Shown here: positions 1 through 7,151 of the stretch, one piece after another
Numbering within the stretch: the stretch's first letter is position 1
Layout: every line of letters begins with the position of its first letter
Assembly (NCBI GenBank): GCA_016931085.1
Contig: JAFGFO010000423.1
Span: forward strand, 1 to 8,429
Source: Thermoflexales bacterium
GTDB taxonomy: Bacteria; Chloroflexota; Anaerolineae; Fen-1058
DNA: 8,429 nucleotides
Direction of reading: 5' to 3'
Made by a program: the position numbers and the translations under genes
The notes under the pieces: generated by a model
Database searches by the model: none
What the model was told of the DNA's origin: nothing
What the model saw: only the letters and a program-made list of their open reading frames with translations

Positions 1-74
1 CGGAGAGAGCGATTGTCTACCTTCCCGAAAGCTCCGAGCTTTCGGGAAGGTAAGCGCGACATGTCGTCTCTCCG
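1..74. repeat. Long imperfect inverted repeat with perfect inner hairpin
   Basis: Positions 18-33 and 37-52 are exact reverse complements (16-bp stem, 3-nt loop CCG). The symmetry continues outward: CGGAGAGA at 1-8 matches TCTCTCCG at 67-74, with partly matching sequence between. No T-tract follows on either strand, so it is not a standard intrinsic terminator. It lies about 40 nt beyond the stop of the leftmost minus-strand gene and could still stabilise or end that transcript. It could equally be a small non-coding repeat element. It begins at the window edge and may extend further left. Confidence 0.8.
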
Positions 75-112
75 ACAAGCTCCTAGGCAGGCAGGATACG
101 AGCTAACGCGTC

Positions 113-343
113 CTAAGCGGCTTCCAGGACACCCAACAAAGTTTCTTCCACTGGTTGAGGTAACGCTACTGGAAGAAAACGATTTGACGAGTAAGCATAA
201 TCCTCGCCGCTTTCGTCAATCACCCGGATATAACCGTGCGCGCTGGCTTCATCATCGGATATTACGCGATACAGCTTCCCTATCTCCAGTGAAGCTTTGT
301 AACCAGCATTGTTGATGCAAATCGCAAAATGTTGTTTTTCCAT
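113..343 (-). CDS. Conserved hypothetical protein, 76 aa (second gene of micro-operon)
   Basis: A small, soluble, acidic protein with no signal peptide or membrane segment. I do not recognise a named domain. The core reads as a compact beta-rich domain: a segment around residues 17-29 (KASLEIGKLYRVI) leading into IRVIDESGEDYAYS at about 39-52, then an FLPVALP strand and a short helical tail (VEETLLGVLEAA). From memory, short proteins with an 'RVIDESGEDY' core occur in several bacterial phyla as unnamed hypotheticals; I cannot confirm that here. The ATG lies 2 nt after the stop of the 78-aa gene, so translation is probably coupled. No clear Shine-Dalgarno precedes it. Base composition (near 47% GC in part of it) is lower than in the genes to the right. 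The gene is real on grounds of spacing and composition; its function is unknown. Confidence 0.75.
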   Translation of the reverse strand: MEKQHFAICINNAGYKASLEIGKLYRVISDDEASAHGYIRVIDESGEDYAYSSNRFLPVALPQPVEETLLGVLEAA

Positions 344-345
344 AG

Positions 346-582
346 CTAATCTATCAGGGGGAATTTGAGCTTGAACTCTTTTCTCCCTAACCCATGCGCT
401 TCATACCAATGTATCTCGGCTGTGTGTATTGTACCATCTTCGAGGCGCACCGTGGCAATTCCCTCGAGCTTTCTCCAGCGCCCTTTGCCGTATTGCTTGT
501 ACAGCCGAGCAAGACCACGAATTCCACGGCCAATGGCAATTGTTTCCATACCTGTGATCTGGCCAATGATTTCAAAGTCCAT
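346..582 (-). CDS. Conserved hypothetical protein, 78 aa (first gene of micro-operon)
   Basis: The reading frame is open further upstream, but I chose the ATG at 582. It is preceded by a good Shine-Dalgarno (AAGGGG, 7 nt upstream), and a near-consensus promoter lies just before that, so upstream starts would fall outside the transcript. The protein is basic. A segment about residues 21-41 (IRGLARLYKQYGKGRWRKLEG) is rich in Arg and Lys, followed by an ATVRLEDGTIHTAEIHWYEAHG strand-turn-strand unit and a basic C-terminus. No catalytic motif is evident; the Arg/Lys patch would suit RNA or DNA contact, which is inference only. It is followed 2 nt later by the acidic 76-aa gene. A basic-then-acidic pair of this size resembles a toxin-antitoxin layout, but neither protein matches a family I can name. 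Confidence 0.75.
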   Translation of the reverse strand: MDFEIIGQITGMETIAIGRGIRGLARLYKQYGKGRWRKLEGIATVRLEDGTIHTAEIHWYEAHGLGRKEFKLKFPLID

Positions 583-607
583 CTGGCTTCCCCTTGTCCC
601 ATAAGTA

Positions 608-636
608 ATTATATCAGCCCTGGCGAGCTTGGTCAA
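608..636 (-). promoter_or_regulatory. Sigma-70 promoter for the two-gene minus-strand operon
   Basis: Read on the minus strand, TTGACC (636-631) and TATAAT (613-608) are separated by 17 bp, one mismatch from full consensus. Transcription would start near 601, giving a leader of under 20 nt that carries the AAGGGG ribosome site before the ATG at 582. This is one of the best promoters in the window and implies strong basal expression unless a regulator acts on it. Confidence 0.85.
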
Positions 637-678
637 GCGATACTTGCATGTCCCCGCCAGGTGTGATAAACTGGTAAC

Positions 679-684
679 TATAAT
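679..684 (+). promoter_or_regulatory. Probable -10 element for the AmaP-like gene
   Basis: TATAAT lies 35 nt before the ATG at 719. No convincing -35 hexamer is found 16-18 bp upstream (656-662 is GC-rich), and there is no TG extension, so this promoter is weaker or activator-dependent. It diverges from the strong minus-strand promoter, whose -35 ends at 636. Confidence 0.45.
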
Positions 685-718
685 GTGTTGGTTTGCGCCC
701 TTTGACTGGAGGTTAGTT

Positions 719-1384
719 ATGAATACCATTAACCGCATCATCGTCGTGTTGGCCATTTTGCTGACGATCATCATCCTCACCCTCTTGCTGATCCTGCCGC
801 AGGAGACTTTGACCACGTTCGGGCAGACGGCTAAAAACCTGGCAGAGCAAATCGGCAGCATCCCGCAGCCGGGCTATCTCGTGCTTCGAGCGTGCTTGAT
901 CCTGGTTGCTGTCGCGGTGAACTTTGCGCTCGTCGTGCTGCTGCTAACCGAGTTCCGTGGATCGGGCCGGCGGTGGATCCGTGTGCCCAGCGTGAGCGGC
1001 GGCCAGGTCAGCATGAGGGTAGACTCGATCGCCGACCGGCTCAAATTCCACATCGACCCACTCCCCGACGTGCTGACGGTCAAGCCGCGCGTGAGTGGGC
1101 GGCGAAACGGTGTGGCCGTTTCGTTGGAGATCGAGACGGCCTCCGAGATCAACGTGCCGCACAAAGCCGAGGAGGTTCTCGAAGTCGCCCGCGACGTCAT
1201 CCAGAACAAGCTGGGGCTTAAACTGGCCGGCAAGCCGGAGGTCATGATCCGCACCGTCTACCCTTCCGACAGCGCCAGGCCGGTAGCGACGCCAGCCAGC
1301 CGGCCCACACTGCCAGTCGAGGCGCCACCGGCTCGCTTGGGAGAGCCGGGCCCAACCGACAGCAGCCAGGCGCAGAACGAATAA
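719..1384 (+). CDS. AmaP-like alkaline-shock membrane anchor protein
   Basis: A 221-aa protein with two hydrophobic helices at about residues 7-27 and 56-77, then a cytoplasmic domain of about residues 95-182 rich in alternating Val/Ile strands and ending in a helix (AEEVLEVARDVIQNKLGL), and a Pro/Ala-rich low-complexity tail. This layout matches the AmaP family, in which two helices precede an Asp23/Gls24-like domain; in Firmicutes AmaP anchors Asp23 at the membrane and affects the cell-envelope stress response. The ATG at 719 was chosen over an upstream in-frame start at 629 because GGAGG sits 6 nt before it and because the 30 extra residues precede the hydrophobic helix without looking like protein. 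scpB starts 43 nt downstream on the same strand. No separate Asp23 gene is visible. The family call rests on topology and fold pattern, not on a search. Confidence 0.65.
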   Translation: MNTINRIIVVLAILLTIIILTLLLILPQETLTTFGQTAKNLAEQIGSIPQPGYLVLRACLILVAVAVNFALVVLLLTEFRGSGRRWIRVPSVSGGQVSMRVDSIADRLKFHIDPLPDVLTVKPRVSGRRNGVAVSLEIETASEINVPHKAEEVLEVARDVIQNKLGLKLAGKPEVMIRTVYPSDSARPVATPASRPTLPVEAPPARLGEPGPTDSSQAQNE

Positions 1385-1427
1385 GGCCACATTCGAATCC
1401 AGGCGCACCTCCAAGGTCAGACGTAGA

Positions 1428-2096
1428 ATGAACGAGGCTGAACTCGCATCCTCCACGCAGGAGCTGGCTTTACCTGCCTTGATCGAAAGTTTATTGTTCG
1501 TTGCCGACGAGCCGGTGAGCGTGGCGCGCCTGGCGCAGGCGACCGAGGCCAGCCTCGACCAGGTCGAGGCGGCGCTGGCAATTCTGGCCACACAAGGGAT
1601 GTCCAACGTGCCCAACGCGGCGGGCAACGGCAGCGGCGAGCGCGGGCTGCGCCTGCAGCGCAAGGGCGAGCGGGTCCAACTGGCCACCCATCCGAGCGCG
1701 GCGCCGGCCATCACGCGTTTCCTGGGGCTTGAGTTGAGCAGCAAGTTGTCGGCGGCGGCCTTGGAGACACTCGCCATCGTCGCTTACCGGCAGCCGTGTA
1801 CGCGCTCTCAAATCGAGGCGGTGCGCGGCGTGAACTGCGACAGCGTGCTCAAGAACCTGCTGAGCAAGGGACTGGTCGAAGAGGTGGGGCGGCTGGAAAC
1901 GGTCGGGCATCCCATCCTGTACGGCACCACCTTCGAGTTTTTGCAACATTTTGGCTTGTCTAACCTGTCCGAGCTGCCGCCGCTGCTGCCCGAGGAAGCC
2001 GAAAAAATCCAAGAGATGGCCAGGCCGAGAGCCGAGGCGGACCAGCCGGCCGGGGAAGCCGGAACCCAATCATTCTTCCCCGCTAACGAGAATTAG
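1428..2096 (+). CDS. scpB: Segregation and condensation protein B (ScpB)
   Basis: A 222-aa protein, close to the usual 180-220 aa of ScpB. With ScpA (kleisin) it forms the regulatory part of the SMC condensin complex that compacts and separates newly replicated chromosomes. It has two winged-helix domains. The first is about residues 13-95 (LPALIESLLFVADEPVSVARLAQ opening, then the LRLQRKGERVQLATHP hairpin). The second is about residues 106-172, with the highly conserved LETLAIVAYRQPCTRSQIEAVRGVN stretch and the VGHPILYGTT wing. A Gly/Asn-rich insert (about residues 59-71) interrupts the first domain. The tail after residue 190 is poorly conserved, as is normal. AAGG lies 11 nt before the ATG. 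The usual partner scpA is not in view; the downstream neighbour is a putative metallopeptidase rather than the common rluB. Confidence 0.95.
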   Translation: MNEAELASSTQELALPALIESLLFVADEPVSVARLAQATEASLDQVEAALAILATQGMSNVPNAAGNGSGERGLRLQRKGERVQLATHPSAAPAITRFLGLELSSKLSAAALETLAIVAYRQPCTRSQIEAVRGVNCDSVLKNLLSKGLVEEVGRLETVGHPILYGTTFEFLQHFGLSNLSELPPLLPEEAEKIQEMARPRAEADQPAGEAGTQSFFPANEN

Positions 2097-2107
2097 GACA
2101 AGCAAAA

Positions 2108-3343
2108 ATGAATAGCCCAAGCTCAAACGTTGAAAACATCCCGGTCGATTCGGTCAGCCGGAGCTATATCCGCCTGGCCTTTCACATCAATCGCCTGGCG
2201 CCTGGTTATATCGATGCGTACTTTGGCCCGCCCGAGTGGCAAGCTGAAGCTGAGGCTGAGGGAGAAATTCCACCTCACGACTTGCGCCAACAGGCGCAAG
2301 CAGTTCTCCATGATCTGCCTTCAGTGCCACAAGAGAATCGCCGCGAATGGCTGAGCAAGCAGCTCACGGCCATGATGGCTACGCTGCGCCGCCTGGAAGG
2401 CGAGAGCCTGCCTTTCGAGGAAGAACTGCAACTCGTCTACGACATCACCCCTCATTGGACCAACGAGCACGAGTTCGAAGATGCGCTGTGCATGATGAGT
2501 GATTTGCTGCCTGGCTCTCAACCGCTGCCCGAACGCTTGGAGGCCTGGAATGAGCAATTCCGCTTGTCGCCCGAGACAATCCTGCCTTTGGCGCTCTGCT
2601 GCCGTGACGAGATCCGGCGGCGGACGAGACAAGTGTGTGATTTGCCCGAGACTGAACAGGTCAGCCTACACCTCGTCGAAAACAAACCATGGGCGGCCTA
2701 TAACTGGTACCAGGGCGATTACCACTCGCGCATAGAGATCAACACCGATTTGCCCATGCGCGCCAACCAACTGCCCTTTCTCTTGACCCACGAGGCCTAC
2801 GCCGGCCACCACACTGAGCACGTCGTCAAAGAGCGACGCCTGTATCGCCAGTTGGGTTATGCCGAAACGTGCGTCCAGTTGCTCAACGCGCCAGAATGTG
2901 TGATCAGCGAGGGGATTGCCGAGTTGGCCTGGCAAATCATCTTCAGCGAGCACGAGCTCAAGACCTGGCTGCGTGAGGAGCTGTATCCGAGGGCCGGCCT
3001 CGACCCCAGCCTGGTGGTGCGCGACCGGGCCATCGCTCACGCCCAGCGCAAGCTGAAGCCCGTCGATGGCAACGCCGCCTTCATGGTGCACCGCGATGGC
3101 GCGACTGAACAAGACGTCGTGGCGTATATCCAGCGTTACAGCGCGATCACCGAGCAGCGCGCCCGCCGATCCTATCGCTTCATCGCCGACCCGCTGCTGC
3201 GGGGCTACGTGTTCAGTTATCATTATGGACGTGACTTGCTCGATCGATACCTGGACGCCGGCGACCCGCTCGTGCGTTTCCAGACGCTGCTCGAGCAGCC
3301 ACTCACGCCGTCACGGGTTGAACAATGGGTGGGTGTGGTCTGA
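2108..3343 (+). CDS. DUF885-like putative zinc metallopeptidase
   Basis: A 411-aa, mostly helical, probably cytosolic protein with no signal peptide. The key motif is HEAYAGHH (residues 228-235), equivalent to the HExxPGHH motif of DUF885 proteins, followed about 33 residues later by a conserved-type glutamate in ISEGIAEL (Glu268), which would be the third metal ligand in a gluzincin-like site. Downstream helices carry the Tyr/Arg-rich C-terminus (RGYVFSYHYGRDLL) seen in this group. DUF885 members are usually longer (about 550-600 aa), so this is a short version. The proline of the family motif is replaced by Ala232. Its Shine-Dalgarno (AGGA, 2095-2098) overlaps the scpB stop and the ATG follows 9 nt later, so the two genes are transcribed and probably translated together. 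Substrate unknown; peptidase activity is inferred from the motif alone. Confidence 0.75.
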   Translation: MNSPSSNVENIPVDSVSRSYIRLAFHINRLAPGYIDAYFGPPEWQAEAEAEGEIPPHDLRQQAQAVLHDLPSVPQENRREWLSKQLTAMMATLRRLEGESLPFEEELQLVYDITPHWTNEHEFEDALCMMSDLLPGSQPLPERLEAWNEQFRLSPETILPLALCCRDEIRRRTRQVCDLPETEQVSLHLVENKPWAAYNWYQGDYHSRIEINTDLPMRANQLPFLLTHEAYAGHHTEHVVKERRLYRQLGYAETCVQLLNAPECVISEGIAELAWQIIFSEHELKTWLREELYPRAGLDPSLVVRDRAIAHAQRKLKPVDGNAAFMVHRDGATEQDVVAYIQRYSAITEQRARRSYRFIADPLLRGYVFSYHYGRDLLDRYLDAGDPLVRFQTLLEQPLTPSRVEQWVGVV

Positions 3344-3345
3344 TC

Positions 3346-3368
3346 ACGTTTTACGCTTTACGTTTTAC
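3346..3368 (+). repeat. Three tandem 7-bp repeats between genes
   Basis: Units ACGTTTT (3346-3352), ACGCTTT (3353-3359) and ACGTTTT (3360-3366) follow head to tail, plus AC. The array starts 2 nt after the upstream stop codon and ends 7 nt before the Shine-Dalgarno of the DUF952 gene. It resembles the heptanucleotide short tandem repeats known from cyanobacterial intergenic DNA; its role here is unknown. Confidence 0.75.
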
Positions 3369-3385
3369 ATCTTCCGGAGGCAACT

Positions 3386-4174
3386 ATGAGCGAAGAACGC
3401 ATCATTTATCACGTCGTGCCGGCCGAGTATTACGACCAGCAGCCCACCGGTCAGCCCTATCGTCCGCCCCGCTTTGAAGAAGAAGGCTTTATCCACTGCA
3501 CCAAGGGCGACGAGCGCACGCTGCTGGTGGCCAACACAGTATACCGCAAAACGCCGGGCAAGTTCTGGCTGCTCGTCATCGACGAGCGCCAGGTCGAGGC
3601 TGAGATCCGTTACGAAATCGTGGGCGAGATCTTGTTCCCACACATTCACGGGCCGCTCAACCGCGACGCCATCGTGCGCGTGCAGGAAATGGGACGCGCC
3701 GAGGACGGCACTTTTCTCAGCATCGTGTCATTGAGAAATGGCGCCGCGCCCGCGCCGCCGGACGAGCTGAGCGTGAACCCGGCCGCGCTGGCAGCCGAGG
3801 CCAGCATCGAGGACGTGCTGCTCGAGACGCGCCGCCTGCGCCAGTTGGCTACCGAGCGCATCAGCGTGTTGGAGCAAGAAATCCAGGCTTACCTGGAAGG
3901 CCGGCCTGCGCCACTCGCCGCACCGGCCAAGCCCGCGCCGCCCCAAGCGATCAAGATCCCAGTCAGCGCCGAGCCGGGCGAGCGCGAACGCTTGGCCAGG
4001 CTCGAAGCGCACGTGGTCGACCTGCGCTCGCTGCTCGTCGACCGCATGGACAAACTCGAAACACGGGTGGCAGCGTTAGAAAAGAAAGCGGCGCGCGCCA
4101 GGCCCCCAGCGAGCAAGGTGACGGCGTCCAAGGCGACGGCTAAAAAACCGGTCAAAAAAGGAATCAGCGGATGA
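3386..4174 (+). CDS. DUF952 domain protein with C-terminal coiled coil and Lys/Ala-rich tail
   Basis: The N-terminal part (about residues 5-115) is a clear DUF952 domain: IIYHVV at 6-11, EEEGFIHCTKGDE at 31-43, the FWLLVIDERQV strand, and FPHIHGPLNRDAIV at 84-97. DUF952 proteins are normally about 110-120 aa single-domain proteins of unknown biochemical role; a link to the ADP-ribosyltransferase fold has been proposed, as far as I recall. This protein is 262 aa. The extension holds a helical segment (about 137-171), a Pro/Ala linker (173-198), a heptad-like coiled coil (about 199-234) and a basic tail with repeated KVTASKATAKK-type residues resembling histone H1-like tails. GGAGG lies 5 nt before the ATG. 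It is 42 nt downstream of the peptidase-like gene on the same strand, so likely the last gene of that operon. Confidence 0.85.
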   Translation: MSEERIIYHVVPAEYYDQQPTGQPYRPPRFEEEGFIHCTKGDERTLLVANTVYRKTPGKFWLLVIDERQVEAEIRYEIVGEILFPHIHGPLNRDAIVRVQEMGRAEDGTFLSIVSLRNGAAPAPPDELSVNPAALAAEASIEDVLLETRRLRQLATERISVLEQEIQAYLEGRPAPLAAPAKPAPPQAIKIPVSAEPGERERLARLEAHVVDLRSLLVDRMDKLETRVAALEKKAARARPPASKVTASKATAKKPVKKGISG

Positions 4175-4183
4175 CTATTTCGA

Positions 4184-4230
4184 CGTGCTGAGATTTGCCA
4201 TGCCTGGGATCAGCCTGGCCGGCTGATCCC
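4184..4230 (+). repeat. Intergenic repeat copy A with GC-rich hairpin
   Basis: CGTGCTGAGATT at 4184-4195 is followed by a hairpin with 9-bp perfect arms (GGGATCAGC at 4206-4214, GCTGATCCC at 4222-4230, 7-nt loop). No T-tract follows, so it is not a typical terminator. It sits between the DUF952 stop and the ribosome site of the STAS gene. The same 12-mer followed by GC-rich sequence recurs after the STAS gene. Confidence 0.7.
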
Positions 4231-4249
4231 GATCTTCAAGGAGCACATT

Positions 4250-4621
4250 GTGCAAGTACAAGGACAAAGCTATCAAGTCATTTACGAGCCGGCAGTAGCA
4301 ACAGTCTTTTTTCGAGGCCTAATGCGCCTGCACAGCGCCCAAGAATACACCCAAATCCAAGAAGTGATGGATCAAGCGAGCGCCTCCGCATCTCCAACGA
4401 TCACACTCGATCTGTCCGAACTAGAATACTTGAACAGCTTGGGACTGGGGAGATTACACGGATTCACAGCCCAATTGTGTGAAGATGAGAACAGGCACAT
4501 CGTCGTGCGGGGCAACTCGGGTATTCTGTGGCAAGAGAGAGCTCTTAAAAACCTGTTAAAGTCAAAGCCAAGCATCCAGCTAGACTGGGTGAGTACTCTC
4601 GAAAGGCCCTTCGGGAGATGA
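4250..4621 (+). CDS. STAS-domain protein (anti-sigma factor antagonist-like)
   Basis: A 123-aa single-domain protein. The diagnostic region is ITLDLSELEYLNSLGLGRL (residues 51-69), matching the beta-strand/loop/helix of STAS domains; Ser63 sits where anti-anti-sigma factors such as SpoIIAA are phosphorylated, although the usual D-S-[SA]-G is here N-S-L-G. A GTG start is used, with AAGGAG 6 nt upstream. STAS proteins of this type normally act in partner-switching with an anti-sigma kinase and a PP2C phosphatase to control a sigma factor or other output, but neither partner is in this window, so it is an orphan. Its GC content is about 50%, clearly below the neighbouring genes (60-75%), and it lies between two copies of an intergenic repeat, which may reflect later insertion. 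The exact partner and output are unknown. Confidence 0.75.
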   Translation: MQVQGQSYQVIYEPAVATVFFRGLMRLHSAQEYTQIQEVMDQASASASPTITLDLSELEYLNSLGLGRLHGFTAQLCEDENRHIVVRGNSGILWQERALKNLLKSKPSIQLDWVSTLERPFGR

Positions 4622-4654
4622 TTTTATCAACTGCGAATAGCCACGATTCTCCGG

Positions 4655-4706
4655 CGTGCTGAGATTCGTCTTGTTGGGGACCGCTCGGCCGGTGGTTGAC
4701 CGTGTA
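4655..4706 (+). repeat. Intergenic repeat copy B
   Basis: CGTGCTGAGATT (4655-4666) repeats exactly the 12-mer that precedes the STAS gene. It is followed at a similar distance by GC-rich, partly self-complementary sequence around CTCGGCCGGTGG. Overall similarity to copy A beyond the 12-mer is partial. The region 4622-4747 contains no gene that I can support. Confidence 0.55.
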
Positions 4707-4747
4707 CTCAACTGGCGCTCGCGAAGGCTCTCAGGAAAGCGTATTTG

Positions 4748-4756
4748 TGGTATAAT
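4748..4756 (+). promoter_or_regulatory. Extended -10 promoter for the zinc-ribbon gene
   Basis: TGGTATAAT is a full extended -10 element. No good -35 is found at the normal distance, as often happens with extended -10 promoters. Transcription would begin near 4763, giving a leader of about 50 nt before the ATG at 4816. Confidence 0.65.
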
Positions 4757-4815
4757 GGCGCTATTGGGAGTCCCATCAGGTGGACTCGTTTCATGGACTA
4801 GATAAGGAGATCAAA

Positions 4816-4974
4816 ATGGAATTTGAAGGTTATTGTGTCAAGTGTCGCAAGAAGCAAACGATCAAGAACGGCGTTGTCGAAAAGACAGCCAAGGGCCGGG
4901 AGATGGCCAAGGGAACCTGCCCCGTGTGCGGGACGAAAGTCAATCGCTTCCTGTCTAGCAAGAAAGCGGAATAG
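4816..4974 (+). CDS. DUF5679 small zinc-ribbon protein
   Basis: A 52-aa protein made almost entirely of a zinc ribbon: CVKC at residues 7-10 and CPVC at 35-38, separated by a Lys-rich segment with the KNGVVEKTAKGREMAKG pattern typical of DUF5679, and a basic tail. Four cysteines at this spacing should bind one zinc ion. The function of the family is not established; the basic charge and size would fit a nucleic-acid or ribosome-associated protein, which is inference. The ATG at 4816 has AAGGAG 6 nt upstream and was preferred over an in-frame GTG at 4780. It has its own promoter and a strong terminator directly downstream, so it is probably expressed as a single-gene transcript. Confidence 0.85.
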   Translation: MEFEGYCVKCRKKQTIKNGVVEKTAKGREMAKGTCPVCGTKVNRFLSSKKAE

Positions 4975-4981
4975 CGAGAGT

Positions 4982-5026
4982 CAGGTGACCGGCACCTCGT
5001 GAAGCGGGTGCCGGTCACTTGCGTTT

Positions 5027-5028
<2 letters not shown>
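4982..5028 (+). terminator. Intrinsic terminator between convergent genes
   Basis: The arms at 4985-4996 and 5007-5018 form a perfect 12-bp GC-rich stem, extendable by three pairs at the base, with a 10-nt loop. It is followed by CG and TTTTT (5024-5028), the normal form of a Rho-independent terminator for the zinc-ribbon gene. The last T residues overlap the glgX stop codon on the other strand. In the glgX direction the hairpin has no T-tract, so it may only partly stop that transcript. Confidence 0.9.
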
Positions 5029-7093
<2,065 letters not shown>

Positions 7094-7119
7094 GGGATCC
7101 TCCTGCCTAAAATGGTTCC

Positions 7120-7147
7120 AGGTTTAAGGTTTCAGGTCTAAGGTTTG
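7120..7147. repeat. Four tandem 7-bp repeats between SDR gene and glgX
   Basis: Plus-strand units AGGTTTA, AGGTTTC, AGGTCTA and AGGTTTG follow without gaps. They lie just after the stop of the dehydrogenase gene and before the ribosome site of glgX, the same position as the array before the DUF952 gene, but in the opposite orientation relative to transcription. Confidence 0.75.
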
Positions 7148-7151
7148 TCGT

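Noticed and set aside
13..315. Plus-strand open frame of 100 codons
   Set aside because: It runs through the long hairpin and antisense to the 76-aa gene, has low-complexity basic composition and no ribosome site.
629..718. N-terminal extension of the AmaP-like gene
   Set aside because: The extra 30 residues lie upstream of the -10 and of the GGAGG site placed for the ATG at 719.
583..861. Upstream extension of the 78-aa gene to a start at 861
   Set aside because: It would cross the strong promoter and overlap the AmaP-like gene in antisense; the ATG at 582 has a good Shine-Dalgarno.
944..1777. Minus-strand open frame of 277 codons opposite the AmaP-like gene and scpB
   Set aside because: It spans two well-supported genes on the other strand; Ser/Arg/Ala-rich composition is typical of antisense frames in GC-rich DNA.
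2666..3223. Minus-strand open frame opposite the DUF885-like gene
   Set aside because: It mirrors a motif-bearing gene, has no ribosome site and no recognisable domain.
4175..4249. Riboswitch or terminator before the STAS gene
   Set aside because: There is a hairpin but no T-tract, and the region is too short for a known riboswitch aptamer.
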